This document shows, piece after piece, positions 45,339 through 57,908 of a stretch of 63,906 bases of DNA. Positions within the stretch are counted from its first letter, which is position 1. Every line of letters starts with the position of its first letter. The translations under genes were made by a program, and so were the position numbers. Below the pieces are notes generated by a model. The model made no database searches. It saw only the letters and a program-made list of their open reading frames with translations, and had not been told where the DNA came from. The stretch is from Porogramme epimiltina. Lineage: Eukaryota > Basidiomycota > Agaricomycetes > Polyporales > Polyporaceae. Location: assembly GCA_900155495.1 (NCBI GenBank), contig FTLJ01000633.1, forward strand, positions 1-63,906, in the 5' to 3' direction.

Positions 45339-48300
45339 TCAGTAGCCAGACGGCCGTGCGCCGGCTTTCGAAGTGTCGTAAGCTCGTATCAACCGCGCCT
45401 GATCCTGCCGGGAAGCGTTTTCCGTCTGGCTGAACGCGAACCCGCGGTTGCGCCTCATGCGCTGCACCGCGCGCACCTTCTTAATCGCTTTCTGAAATCT
45501 AGATACAGCGTGTGAGCAAGGACGACAGCTTCAGCGGATGATAGGTACGTACTGTTCTTGTCTTGGGCGGTAATCTGGGATGTTATACTTCTGGATTTCT
45601 TGTGCGATATGGTACGTCTCCGGCATGTAGGTCCTCCGATAGCTGTGCTCGCCATCAGTATATAGCTCAGAGAAGAAGCTGTACGAAAGACCCACTATTT
45701 CCACACGAAATCCCGCGTTAGACAGATGACGGGTACCAAAAGAATAACGAGATAGAAAACCCAATCTGTCCAAAGGCGCGGGACGATTCCTTCGTACTCC
45801 CTCGAGAACCCGATCGCAGGAGCCACGACGGCGTAAAGTGGAAGGAAGGCCATTGTGAAAATGAATGATCCAGGTATAGCTGCAGGTAACGATGAGCAGT
45901 AGTTTTAAGAGCCCGCAAAGCCTGCTCACCAGCTACGGTATACTTCGTCCAAAGGCTAGACAAGAAGACCGCATTAGCGACAGGGCAATATCCGAGAATA
46001 TTGAATGACTCACTCTGAAATCAGGGCAGCCTTGCCCAACACGGTGAGCAGGACGGCCAAATAGAGCGTGGTACCCCAGAACCAATGCCCAGAGTCCAGC
46101 CCAGTGGCTTGCTTGAGGTCTCCCCAGAAAAGAATGATCGAGAACCCGAACGTGACCTGGAATGGAACGGTAAGTATTCTGAATATATGCGAGGCACGGC
46201 AAACGTACGATGCTATGGAACAGCGCATTCCCAACCCACAACCAGAACTGGGTACGTGTGAAGAACGCGTTCTTCTGGCCGAGCATATAGAGCTGAGGGT
46301 ACCGGTCGAGGATACGTGCGGACACGAACTGATCAAAGATACCGATAACGAGGGGAGGCAGGAGGGTGAACACAACGTTGTAGAGGGAAAGTGTCCAAGA
46401 CTCGTAGGCGATTTGCCCGGAGAAGTTGTTGAAGAACGAAAACTACAAAGACGTTAGCCGCCATTCTAGATCGGATCGCGTCAAGGACTTACCCAGAACT
46501 GTGTCATGTAGAGCACGATGTTCTTGTAGAAGGAATCTGTCATAGAGTGAACGTGAAGACATGCAGAGACGGAAAGGTGTATACATGGACTTACACAGAA
46601 GTAGCTTCGATAGACGCGTGTAACTCCAAGAGCCATGGACGAGAAGCAGCTTCTTCAGGTACCGGAATTGCGAGATCGCAACGTCCGCAGCGCGAGCAGC
46701 TTGAAGGCCCTACTCTAATGTCAGGAAATGATTGGACGTGCAAACGATATAAATCTTACCTCTACGCCAGAGATACCAACCCCGACGTGTGCAGCCTGGA
46801 TCATGCTGACGTCATTCGCGCCGTCACCGATTGCCAACAGGATCGCCTTTTGGTTCTTCTTTACCAGCTTGACGACGAGGGCCTTCTGAAGCGGAGACAC
46901 ACGACCTGCGAGGAGTCAATGAGTGGGTCATTACCCGTCTAGGTTGAGATGTACGCACAGCAGATGACTGCTTTGCAGAGAATGGCTAGTTCCAAGAAAG
47001 CTTTCGAGATCTCCTTCTCTAGCGCAAAGGTGAGACTCTTGCCGTCTAGAGGTGGAAAATTTAGCACGTGCATCGATGAACGATATTCCCGACGCACCAA
47101 TCACGAGCGCGAGGTCCTCCTGTTCACCACCTGAGCTACGCTGACTCTTGATGGCGTTCAAGCGTTTGGTAATGAATGCTTCTGTTTCGTGTGCGGTCTC
47201 CTCGTTCACGATGACCTACAGTAGGGTGAGTTGGGTCACCTTTGACTACGACACGTGCCGACTAACCAAGTTCATCGACTCAGAAATGAGCCTGCACGAC
47301 ATGCCGATGTTGATAGCGGTCTCCTGCCTATCACCAGTGAGCACCCAGACCTTGATCCCTGCCATCTGCAGCGTATGGATCGTATCGGGCACACCCTCCT
47401 GCAGCTTGTCCTCGATCGCCGTCGCCCCGAGCAGGAACATGTCGCGCTCGATAAGCTCCGCCGCCTTGTCCAGCGCGTCACCACGCCCGTTGATCGTCGC
47501 CGCGGCTTGATCGTAGATTGTCACCCACTGCCGGTATTCGGCATCGGGGATGTTACGCGACGCGATGCAGAGCGTACGCAAGCCATCCGTAGCGTAATCT
47601 TCGAGGTGCAGGAGGGTCTTCTCCGTGAACGGCTGGTTTTCGCTGAGACGCTCGAGGATGACCGTGTCGGCGCCCTTGCAGAAGAGCTTGATCTTGCCGT
47701 CGGGGCAGCGCACGACCGTAGACATGCGCTTCCGCGTCGAGTTGAACTCACAGACGTTAAGAATCTCGTATTCGAGGCTTTGGCCGTGGACATTGATGAA
47801 CACCGACTTGGGTTTGCGTGTCTGTACGTATGTTTAGATGTATTCCTCCGCACGGCACCAAAAGACGACGTACATGAAACTGATAGCCAAGGATCTCTGC
47901 GCCAGCGACGAGCGCAGCCTCATCTGGACTGGACGCCTGGTAACGCATCTTGCCGTCGTGGATTTCCGGGATGACTGTATGGCAGACTGCGAGGAGAGTC
48001 AAGAACTCGTTTATGACCTCGCGCTCGCTGCCCGAGTCCCCGCCGACATCTACGAACGGATTCTGGCCTCCAGTAACGAGGGAACGCATGTCCGCGAACG
48101 AGCGCCAGGCTTCCTTGTCATCATCACCGTCACCGCGTCGGCTCTCGTCGACGACATCTGCATACGCTACACCGCCGATGGAGCAGAAACGGAATTCCAT
48201 TTCGTTTCGTGTGAGCGTACCGGTCTTGTCGCTGAAAACGTATTCGATCTGTCCTAGTTCTTCGACGAGCGAGGAGGTGCGACAGAGCGCTGGAGTGTCC

Positions 48301-50334
48301 GTCTTGGCGTAATACATGTCGAGGTCCGAATTGATGAGCTGAGCCTGTTGGAATTTCACCACCTCCATCGTCACGATGAGCGAGATTGGGATGAGATTGT
48401 TGTATAGAATGATGAAGGTCAGGATATCTGCCGTGCGAGTTAGTTTAGTTCTGCCCCGTCGGGGATGTTGTTGTCTGACCTTCAACGAAACCTTTTGCTG
48501 TGATGACCGTCAGACAACGACGAAGGGAGGAGAACATGCAGACTGACCCCGTCCGGAGATACTGGAACTCTCGAGTAGATACCACTGCGCGCTGGAGAAG
48601 AACCACTAAGACCGGCATTAGCCCCTAGTGTTGTGTAGACTCGAGCGCACTTACGGTACGAATGCTACTCCCGATGGTCGAGCCAACGGACAGCACCAAA
48701 AGGAAGATGAACAAGAATACGATGTGGACGTTGACCTGCCGCTCGACTGCCGTGCGCTTGATAGGTGCAGCGCTACGGCACTATGAGATTTCGCTGAGAA
48801 AGGATCTCGCCGAGTACTCACGTCGCATTCCGCATCAACTTAGTCTCATGTCCCGTGAACACCACCAATCCGTACGCCCATGGGGTATTCCTGATCTGTG
48901 CGCCTCGCAACAGCAGCTGGTCCGGACCGAGGGGAACCTGCTTAGGAACGCCGCCGCTCGAGACGAGCTCGAGAGTCCCCTCATATGTGTAGAGGGAGTT
49001 GTTGGGGTGTTCGGAGCGGAGGGTGCCGTGGAGTTGGGTCACAAGGTGCGGTGCGGTGAGGTTGGCCGTCTGGGGGGAAGCTTGCTTGATCTTCAGGTTC
49101 GTCTCGCTACGAGAGGGTAAGTGCAAGCACGCGATTGTCAGTGTAAGAGCCACGCACCCGTCGAGGTTGGACGTCTCGATGTAGCAAAATCCCTCTGGTT
49201 CACTCGAGCTGACCAGAAGCACGTCGGCGGGGATGAACTCGTCGCTCTCCAGACGTATGACGTCGCCAACCATGATGTCCTTCCATTTCTTGTCTGCGAA
49301 GGTGCCGTCGGGTTGGAGAACCTTTGCGAGGCGCGAGTTGAGCTCGGAATCGGATTGGTGTCGTTTCTATTGAGGGAATGAGTACAGAATTGGCACGAGC
49401 GTTTGGGAGCTGCGCCTGACGCCACCGCCTGGCACAGCCGAACGGGCATCCACGGGCCTCGGCGGGGGTGGGTCCGTGTGGGACACATTGCGCCGGCGAG
49501 AGACCGTAGAGCCGGTCAGGGATGGAGGGGGGAGGCGATAATGCGCGCGGGGGTATGGAGGAGGAAGAGGTAGGGATGAGTACTCACCAAGTCCTCCTGG
49601 GTCTCCTTGAAGGCGGACGCTAGTAGTACAACAGATAGAGGGGCGATGGTGGTATAGGGATTGGTGGGGGAAACGTCGGGTATCTGCTGTATGAGCGCGG
49701 TGAAGAGGAAGAAGAGATTGGCGTATTTCGAGAATTGCTCTACGAGGGACAGGGTCAGCGGGACGGACTAGGACATGGAGGATAATGGCGCACCGAAGAG
49801 GAACTTGGGGACGAAGGTGGCAAGGTTGTATTTGCTGGTGGAGACGTAGTTGTTGCAGAAGTCCGAGTTGGCGTCCGGGTTGTTGAGGGCGACGGCGCGG
49901 GTGCCGGTCAGGACTTGCTCCTTCCTCTGCCAGGGCCACTTGATGGACTTGAGTGACTTTGTAAAGGACTTTGAGGACTTTCGCTGATGGCGAGGAGTCT
50001 GGGAGGGCCCGGGGAAGGCTGCGGAGCCGGCAAAGGGCTTGGACGTGGGCTGGTCGTCGTCGAAGGACCACTGGTCTGGCTGGATGGTGGTGGGGAGAGA
50101 GAGCTGGGAGTGGCCGGCGGGGGGCGCGGCAGAGCGGGAGAGGGGAAGGCCGCTCTCCTTGGACTGCATGGCGGGAGAGCGGCCAAAGGCAGAGTCGGGG
50201 GCATCGTCGTCGTCGTCGAAGAAGGGATCGAGGACCTGGGGAGAAGAGGAGGGCGGGTAGCCGGTGTTTGCTGGCTGGTACTGTCTGGTCGCGGGGTTTG
50301 CCTGCGAGACAAGGCGGACGAAGTCGTCGCTCAT
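45339..50334 (-). CDS. P4-type phospholipid flippase (Drs2-like)
   Basis: This integral membrane ATPase moves aminophospholipids to the cytosolic leaflet. Many short introns interrupt it; joined, it is about 1,300 or more residues starting [21 protein letters not shown]4 landmarks: [12 protein letters not shown] in TM4 (~48370), phosphorylation motif [16 protein letters not shown] with the Asp codon at 48228-48230, actuator SNLDGETNLK split by an intron near 49130-49170, nucleotide-binding [14 protein letters not shown], and hinge [20 protein letters not shown]. The final membrane helices include [20 protein letters not shown] and [15 protein letters not shown]. The C-terminal tail has REQ-type basic residues, [20 protein letters not shown]. 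The frame is open upstream of 50334, but this ATG starts the conserved N terminus. Drs2-type flippases act at the trans-Golgi and in tip growth with a Cdc50 partner, not seen here. Confidence 0.95.
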
Positions 50335-50709
50335 CGTATCCAGCGATGAGCGGAAGCTGCTGGGAGCCGGGGGAGAGCTGGTGGGCGCTGCTGGGAGTGC
50401 TGAGTGCAACGCGGTCGACGTCGAGCGCGGATGCCGGATGGGCGCCAACAGCCGCCCGTCTCCCCGCCACCCGCAGCCGGGCGTCCACTGCCTTTCCGGG
50501 AATAGCCCCTCGGGCGCTCCTCGGGCGCTCTCCCTCACTCCGCCTCGCTTGTCTCGGACGCCTTGTCTACATGTCACGGTTTGCTTAACCACGTCCGCCA
50601 GACCCCAGCCATTCCTCAAACCGCCCGTGCCCACACTCGCCGACTACATCGCCGATTAAAACCCCTCGCGTGCGCCCGCTCACTACCTCTGGTCCTCTCA
50701 GCCGCCGCT
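50335..50709. promoter_or_regulatory. Probable bidirectional promoter
   Basis: The 375 bp between the divergent start codons of the flippase gene and the next plus-strand gene must hold both promoters. The stretch is C/T-rich toward the plus-strand start. Confidence 0.5.
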
Positions 50710-52390
50710 ATGCCTGCTCCTTCTGCCACTCAGGCTGCCCCTAGCTCTCACCTCCAGCGTCGTGCTCCCCACCTCTTCGGCATGCCTCCTCGTTCTGTTC
50801 ACCACGTTACCTGCAAGCTACCTGCGTTCTCAGAGAAAGACGCGCAGAAGATGCACGCCCCTCGCACCTCACACGGCGTTTCTGCGTTTGCGTCCGTCAA
50901 GCAAGTTGAACGCACCGCCAACATCACAGTTTCCATCATACACCTCTACGCAGATCTTTGCGACCCAATCGACCCAGAGTCTCTCGCTTGCCACTGGGAG
51001 AACATTCTGGAGCAGCTCACCGACCTCTATGCTCAGGTCATTCCAACACTTTCCGGACCCAACGTGCATTGCCGGACAACGCTTGCACCCTCTCTGGGCG
51101 ATTGGATAAACTCTAAATTCCCCCGCCACATCGACACGCTCAGGCAGCGCAGCAAGTCCGTCAAGTCCGGGACCATGATCAGCAACCTGGTCGCTTTGGC
51201 TGACGACCTCAAAGACATCCACCGGGCGCTCTACTGTCTCCATCAAACCGTCCCAGAGTGCTTGAAAGACGAGGGGTTTATCCACCTATTCGAGAGGATA
51301 GTTCACGCTCAAGTATCAGACTCGGAAAATGGTTCCAGCGGTGAGACGAATGTATCAGGCCGTAGGTAGCTCCTCTACTCTTCCTCACCGCGTCCGCTCA
51401 TAAGACCCCTTATTAGACGAAATTTGTGGCCAGCACCTGACCGCGAATGGCGGTCAACGTACAGGGGATACTACGAGAGGTGCGTTCATTGTGATTCCCT
51501 TTGGTGTAACACCAGTGGTACCGCCGGCACTCATTTTTACTTTTAGTCATAAAGATGGTATATACCCATGACGCCGTCTCGCCGTCCCTCTCTAGTACTA
51601 CGCACAGCGTGGTCCAGAAAAGCGAGGCCTCGCGTGAGGCGGCACAACAGTCGCCGGAGTTGGGCACGCGATCGTGTCAAGGTATGTGACACATAGTGAC
51701 TCTTCCAGCTCGACGACGCCGAGCACCACTGAACAGACCTCTCGATGTCGTCGACAATGCGACCAAAACACTCTCTGCGCGCCACCAGTTCCTCTGGGCC
51801 TCGGCATCACAATCTTTCCCTCCGGGAGCGGCGATCAGAATTGCCTGAAGAAGTTCCTACCTACACAGAGCTCGTTGGACAAAGGAAGTCATCGAGTCAC
51901 GGAAGCCGCACGAGTATGTCGATTTCTCGCATCATCGCCATATAAAGGCCTAATGGATAGTGACTATGCTACAGCATCCATCTTACATGCTCCGGATCGT
52001 CGGGAAATCGATCACACCTATGACTATGGCAGGAACGGTCGGATCTGGGACAAGGAACGACACAGGCTGGATGTTGAGAGGGCGAGAGTGGAAGCTGAGA
52101 GGGCGAGATTGGAAGCGGAGAAGAAAGAAGAGAGAGCGAGATTGGATGCAGAGAAGAAAGAAGAGAGAGCAATGTGGGCGACGGAAAGGGCGAGGCTGAG
52201 TGCGGAGAGGGAGGCAGAGGGGGCGATGTGGGCGGCGGAGAGGGCGAGGTTGGATGCGGAGAGGGCGAGGTTGGATGCGGAGAGGGAGAGATTCTATGTG
52301 GAGATGAAGGAAGAGAGAGCGCGGTGGGATGCGGAGAAAGAGGCGGAGAGGGCAAAGTGGGACGCGAGGTGGAGGGAGAACAGAGCCTGA
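50710..52390 (+). CDS. Unknown adaptor-like protein with charged single-helix tail
   Basis: Five exons (introns 51362-51416, 51480-51546, 51682-51736, 51914-51974) give 480 residues. All joins have consistent phase although three different frames are used, which strongly supports one gene. Residues ~40-210 are helical: VKQVERTANITVSIIHLYAD, LACHWENILEQLTDLYAQVI, GTMISNLVALADDLKDIHRA and FIHLFERIVHAQV. This four-helix look recalls N-terminal adaptor domains of lineage-specific basidiomycete proteins, but I cannot name a family. A disordered Ser/Arg middle follows with EEVPTYTELVGQ. The last ~115 residues are repeats of the type RARLEAEKKEERARLDAEKK, then RAMWATERARLSAE, an ER/K-type single alpha helix ending DARWRENRA. 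Function unknown. Confidence 0.7.
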
Positions 52391-52853
52391 GGAGCGCTCT
52401 AGCGAACTATGGACGCCGTGGGCGCGTGGCGTTAACGTTGTGGATGGCACTAGCATTGGCGTTGTCGCTCTAGCATCTTTACATCTTAAAGCATCTCTCG
52501 TCCGCCCGTGTCGCACTCCGAGTCGCACTCTTGTGCCCGCCGACATTGAGCTCGAGCGTCGGAGGTGGCCGTCCGTCCGGCGGCCCGAGGCCTGCAGGTG
52601 CCGCTGAGGCGCGTCATCGGCCGCGTGGCTGTCTTCGCGGTCCGCTCCAGTCGGGCGCTGCCTGCTGCCTCGCCCACTGGACTCCGACTGGAGCACGAGG
52701 GTGCTCGCTCGACGCTCGACGCTCGCTCAGGCCCTCGCTTACTCCTCCCTTTCTCCTCTTCCACGAATCCCCGCCCCGCCCACCACCGCGGCCAGCATGC
52801 CTCTGCACCTCGTCTGATCCTCCTACCTCGTCATCAGCCCACTTTCCTCTGAC
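52391..52853. other. Intergenic, promoter of the Mcp2-like gene
   Basis: About 460 bp. C/T-rich toward the right end, as expected for a fungal promoter. No gene seen. Confidence 0.5.
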
Positions 52854-55145
52854 ATGCTAGCCCCGAGGCTAGCGACCTTCAAACGCCCCATCCCAAACCC
52901 GTCTTTCGCCCGGCTACCCACTAGACCGCATGCACTCTTACGACGTTCCCCTAACACCTCCCGCCACAACAGCGACATTCGCCGACTTGCATATGCAGTC
53001 CATCCTTCAAAATCCGCGTCCGAAACGCGACCCTACCTCCGCCGCCTCGCCTTCGCCGTACTCACCTTCGGTGTCGCATATGCCCTAGACCGCGAGCTCA
53101 ATGCCTCCGCCATCACTCGCAATCTCCGCACAGTATGGACGGTGCGTATTCCCACCCCTCTTTGCGCCCCGCATTCAAGAGCGCAAATGCTCGTGTGTCC
53201 ATACTCTGGGAGGGGAGACTGTGGTCTGGGCATCGTTGGTTGCCGCTTGACGGCCTCAACAGCCATGGTTTCACATGTTCCCGTTATGCCCTCCCACAAT
53301 CCACCCCTAAGTCCTATATACTGACTGCTCTCTTCAGTGCGGTATGATCGCTCTAGACTATAAGCTCAACTTTACCCCCGATAATGCCCAAGGTATCCCC
53401 GCCTTGCAGGAGCGCGTCGCTCAGCGCGTATACGATCTTTTAACGTCCAACGGCGGCCTCTATATCAAAATAGGTGTGCTCCTATACCCGCCCTCATGTT
53501 GCTCCTTTTGCTGATTGTGTTCCAGGCCAGGCGTTCGCCAATAACGCCGCGCTCCTACCCCGACCCATGCAGGAACAGTTCAGCCGGCTGTTCGATGACG
53601 CGCCCCAGGTCCCCTACTCCACCGTCGAGGCCGTCTTCATATCTGAGTTTGGACGCCCGCCTGCAGGCCCCGACGGTGTTTTTGAGGTCTTCGAGGAGCA
53701 AGCCGCTGCCAGCGCCAGCATCGCGCAGGTCCACCGTGCTAAGCTTAAGACTAGCGACGGCTCCGAACAGTGGGTCGCCGTCAAAATCCAGAAACCGGAC
53801 GTGAGCAAGCAGGTCGAGTGGGACCTTGGTGCCTTCCGCGCCGTCATGTGGGTCTACGAGCACTGGCTCTTCCACCTCCCTGTGTGTTTCGCTGTTGGTA
53901 CGTGCACGTCTCCCGCGCCCTGCCGCAGTTCACTTCATGATCTCACCATCGTAGACTTCATCACGGACCATCTTCGCCGCGAGCTCGACTTCGAGCTCGA
54001 GGCAGAGAACGCCCTCCGCACCGCCGAGTTTGTCGCGAACGAACCCCGCCTCTCCGACCGCGTCTACATCCCCCGCGTTTTCCCGGATCTCTCCACTAAG
54101 AAAGTCCTGGTGGCAGAGTGGATCGACGGCGTCCGCCTCAGCGACCGCCGCGGCATTGAACGCCTTATGGGCCACGATCCCGCCCCTTCCACCGCCCCTG
54201 GGCCGCTTCCGGCGAACCGCTTCCCGCAGCTCAAGGGTGGTACAGAGTGGGTTATGCGTACGATGGTCGACCTCTTCTCCGCGCAAATCTTCGATTGGGG
54301 CTGGATCCACTGCGACCCACACCCGGGCAACATCATCGTTCGCCCGCATCCAGACCCTGTGCGGGCCCAACAAGGCCAAGCGCAGTTCGTTCTTCTCGAT
54401 CACGGGCTGTACGTGCGCGCGTCGCACACGTTCCAGCAGCAGTACGCGCGCCTATGGAAGGGCCTCCTCACCGTCAACTTTGACGTCGTCAAAGGCATCG
54501 CGCAAGAGTGGGGCATTGGCACCCCAGATCTGTTTGCAAGCGCGACGCTCATGCGTCCTGTGCGCTTCAAGGAAACGGACCTGCCGGATTTCGACAAGAT
54601 GAACGAGTATGAACGTGGCGTGGCGATGAAGGAGAAGCTCAAGGGCTTCTTGACGGACACTGATAAGATGCCCAAGGAGCTCATCTTTATCGGGCGGAAC
54701 ATGCGGTACGTGAGCTCCTCGTCGCAGTTGACCATGACTATCTGACCTCTTGTCCTGTAGAATTGTTCAAGGTTCGTCTTGATGTGCCCAGTCCCTAGTG
54801 TCCCACGTGTACTGACGACAGAGCGTTGGTCTAGGGAACAACCAGATGTTCGCGTCCCCCGTCAACCGCATCCACATCACGGCTTACTGGGCGTCGCGCT
54901 CCCTCATCGACGCTTACCATGCCTCGCTCATGAGCCGCCTCCGCGAGATGTTCAATCACCTCATCTTCCTGTCCGTGATGTTTTCTATAGATTTCCTCTT
55001 CTGGGGGACAAAGGTCCGTCAATGGCTCTGGCATAAGCTGGGGCGCAAGGGCCATAGTTTCGAAGACGAGCTCGAGAGGACCATGCGGGACTTTGCAAAG
55101 TCGAACTTTGGCATCGACGTTCCCCAGGGCGTGTTCGACGGTTAG
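52854..55145 (+). CDS. Mitochondrial UbiB/ADCK-type atypical kinase (Mcp2-like)
   Basis: Six exons (introns 53142-53337, 53474-53525, 53898-53954, 54706-54759, 54771-54834) give 622 residues. The N terminus is Arg-rich and acid-poor (MLAPRLATFKRPIPNPSFAR), followed by a hydrophobic segment RRLAFAVLTFGVAYALDREL, fitting an inner-membrane anchor. UbiB-family marks: NGGLYIKIGQAFANNAALLP (KxGQ motif), EQAAASASIAQVHRAKL (Ala-rich loop), ELDFELEAENA, WGWIHCDPHPGNIIV and FVLLDHGLYV. The N-terminal LPRPMQEQFSRLFDDAPQVP is typical of the Mcp2/ADCK1 branch, which in yeast affects coenzyme Q distribution and mitochondrial lipid homeostasis. The fifth exon is only 11 nt (54760-54770). A second hydrophobic stretch near the end is HLIFLSVMFSIDFLFWG. 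Confidence 0.94.
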
Positions 55146-55695
55146 ACTAAACTACATTGCTAGCCTGTAATTATCGCGGCATTAAAGCGTGTCGTATGTC
55201 CTTGTGGTTATGCAGTAACAAACCACTTTTGCGCGTGTTGAAAGTTGGCTCCGACCTGAAATCTACAGTCCTATACACTGCGCGGATAGCAGGTTCGTCG
55301 TTAACACTCATACCATCTTCTCTGATATCACCCAAGTCTTCGTCCTTCAGAAAATACGGCTTGCCTTCCTGGTGCAAGGACATCGTTATACGGGATGCCC
55401 GTCAAATCCCTATATTCAAGTCTGTCTGGACTATTCGCCGCCCATTCAGGTATGTTTCACGTTTGTGGGCGTAGAGAGTCCTTCTGCATCAAACGTGTGC
55501 TCTTGTCCCGGACGAGAGAGCACTGTTTGTGTACTTTTCGACCTACGGAACAGGTGGATCCGATACTTCCGTGGGCGCACACATCGGCCGCTGACCAGTC
55601 ACTCTTTAAAAGCGATAGTTGGAGTCGCGGGCACGGCCCCATTTGCATTATACTCCTCTCGCACACACCACTACGACACTTGTCTTCTCCGCACC
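55146..55695. other. Intergenic, promoter of the next gene
   Basis: About 550 bp between tandem plus-strand genes. The frame of the next gene is open upstream to 55372 but with no similarity. No other feature seen. Confidence 0.5.
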
Positions 55696-57057
55696 ATGTC
55701 CAAGTACGACACCGCCTGGGATATCTACGCTGAGCAGCTCTTCCTCAAAAGCTATGGGCATCCTCTCTGGATCCCCGAACCTACGGAGCGCCCGCTGCGC
55801 ATTGGGGACGTTGGCTGGATGAAGTGCGGAAAGTTTCGCCCTCTCTTTAACTCTATGGCACCCGAAATTGACCCTATCAATGCCCTCAAGGGTGTTCCGC
55901 GAAATTACGAGACGCTCGGGTCCGGAAATATCTTGATCGACGAGAACATAGAGGAAATCCACGAGCAAGCTATCTACAGTGGCGGCATGTGTTTACTGGA
56001 TACCTGCGGCGAGGTGGACGGTGGCAGGTATGTGTCTCAATGGCTGACCGCACAGTGGGTATGGAGCTCAACACTCCCATTGGTAGTCATGTCGCGTCCG
56101 CTGCCACTAGTTTCCGATTCACATCGACCAGCGACGCAGGCGCTTTTCTCCTCCTCGAACCTCCAGGAGTCAGCCACGACATCAAGTCCGGCCGGCACAT
56201 CCGGAGCTACATGCGCGACAACTTCAACCTATGGCTCGAGTTCGCTAATTCAGAAAGCAGCTGGGGCCTCGGGCTCAAGGACGAAGATCTCATGTTCATT
56301 TCCGGAACCATCCAGACGTCACGCTGGGTCGTAGTGGCATTTGCAGGACACAACGTTGTTTGCAAGCAAGGGTTCGTCAGCACCGACTTCGGACCCTACA
56401 CGATCGCAGACTTCTCCGAAAAGATTTCCAAACATCCTCTTCCCGGGGGGTTCTATCGCTCTGGGCCATCCACGCGTCCACTGACGGCGAGCGCGAATGT
56501 GGCGGACAGGCAACCGCCCGCGAAGGCCAATCAGTGTATATTCATTCACTACTACAAGATGAAGCGCCGGAGTTCCTGGGCTCGGCTTCGAAGGTGTTTT
56601 ATCTGGGCTAACACAGCCCTGCAAATCTTACATAAGATCACTTCTGCTTACCCTTCACGCAATGCCCACTCAATACCCCATGGATACGATCCCGTGACTC
56701 ATCTTCTGGAGTACATTTTGGACGTGAGCATAGAGATTTTTTTTAACTTCCTCAAAGTTACCGTGCTTATAATGAATCGTTGTCTGGGGAGATAGAACTC
56801 GGAAGCGAAAGTAGCGATCGCGTCTGACATGGATCTTTTCGCAATACTCAAGGTGAGCTACCCTGTAACTATCCCACAGCGCCCTTTTTACCATCACGAA
56901 GGATATGCCAGTGGGTACTGTCAATGACATACCTGCGGCGCTTATTCTTGCCTCTCCGACTGTAACAGTCGATGAACATGGAAGTCCGTTGTGTTACTTT
57001 TCTGACATATGTATCTCTGACGCCCACTTTGACAGCCGGTACGGTGTCAACCGATAG
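55696..57057 (+). CDS. Agaricomycete-restricted protein of unknown function
   Basis: Four exons (introns 56028-56086, 56724-56795, 56853-56901) give 393 residues starting MSKYDTAWDIYAEQLF. The sequence has the look of a large, mushroom-specific family: RIGDVGWMKCGKFRPLFN, then PRNYETLGSGNIL, FRFTSTSDAGAFLLLEPPG, a WLEFANSE helix, then FISGTIQTSRWVVVAFAG, CIFIHYYKMKRR, DPVTHLLEYILDNSEAKVAI and SDMDLFAILKDMPVG. The function of that family is not known to me. The 72-nt second intron is in frame and ends in a stop codon, so a naive reading would end the gene at 56795; the continuation NSEAKVAIASDMDLFAILK argues for splicing. The first intron has a strong GTATGT donor. Confidence 0.8.
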
Positions 57058-57908
57058 TGAATCGACGGCACTTCAACCCAACTCTGATCCGTTTTCGAAC
57101 GAAAATTTTGGAATGGCGCAGTCTCTCAAGAACGTGAAGTAATGTAGCCCGTCGATGGAGTGAATACACAAACCGTTGATGCTCCGATCTCGCGCCAGTC
57201 CCAGGCACTGTGCATCGTTTGTCCTCTGAAAGTATGTGATAAATTGTATAGTACATAAACAGTGTCTCGGCAGATACAATCCGTAGTCCAGACTCCAAGA
57301 GAGGATACATCTAAGATGATCGAGTGTGGACGAAATTCGCATTATTTGTGACTGCGACATCGCGGCCACGACACTGTCATGGCCGCAGAACACTCAACAG
57401 GATCATAAGCTTGAAGTGTTTTCGCCCTCGAACCGCAGTTCCGTCTCCATTGGGCACGGCGTCGCTGTGAGTATACGGGAACTTTGAATCCCCTTCTCGG
57501 GTCTCTCTCATTGTTTCCCGCAAATGTTTATTCGCCTTTGTGGATGTCCTTTGACGGCACGTTGTGCGAGGCTAGTGCAGACTTCGAGCTCTTCGGGGAG
57601 GGCGAACACTGAAGCCATAACAACTCAGCTTCCCAGTGCGGGCTTTTAGCGGGTTTAGGAGCAGCAGCAGTGGCGAGGGGTGGCGTTCCCAGCTACCTTA
57701 TGATATTTCGTCGTAGGGAAGAGATTGTGTGAGGGAACAGAAGCGGGGGGGGGACGCCGTGCGTGCTCGCGGTATTGATCGATGTTCTCGAGCGACGCTC
57801 CCACAGCATCGTTTTGTCGTGCGTTTGCGAGTGGTGGCCGACTGGATGAGAATCTTTGAAGGGGTTGACGCAGATGGTATATGATGGTTGATCAATCCAT
57901 AGTGAATT

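Noticed and set aside
50335..50634. Upstream in-frame extension of the flippase
   Set aside because: The additional residues are arbitrary and the conserved start [11 protein letters not shown] fits the family better.
51674..52390. Stand-alone gene for the charged-helix protein in one long frame
   Set aside because: Its N-terminal part reads through splice sites; the five-exon model with the upstream helical domain has consistent phase at every junction.
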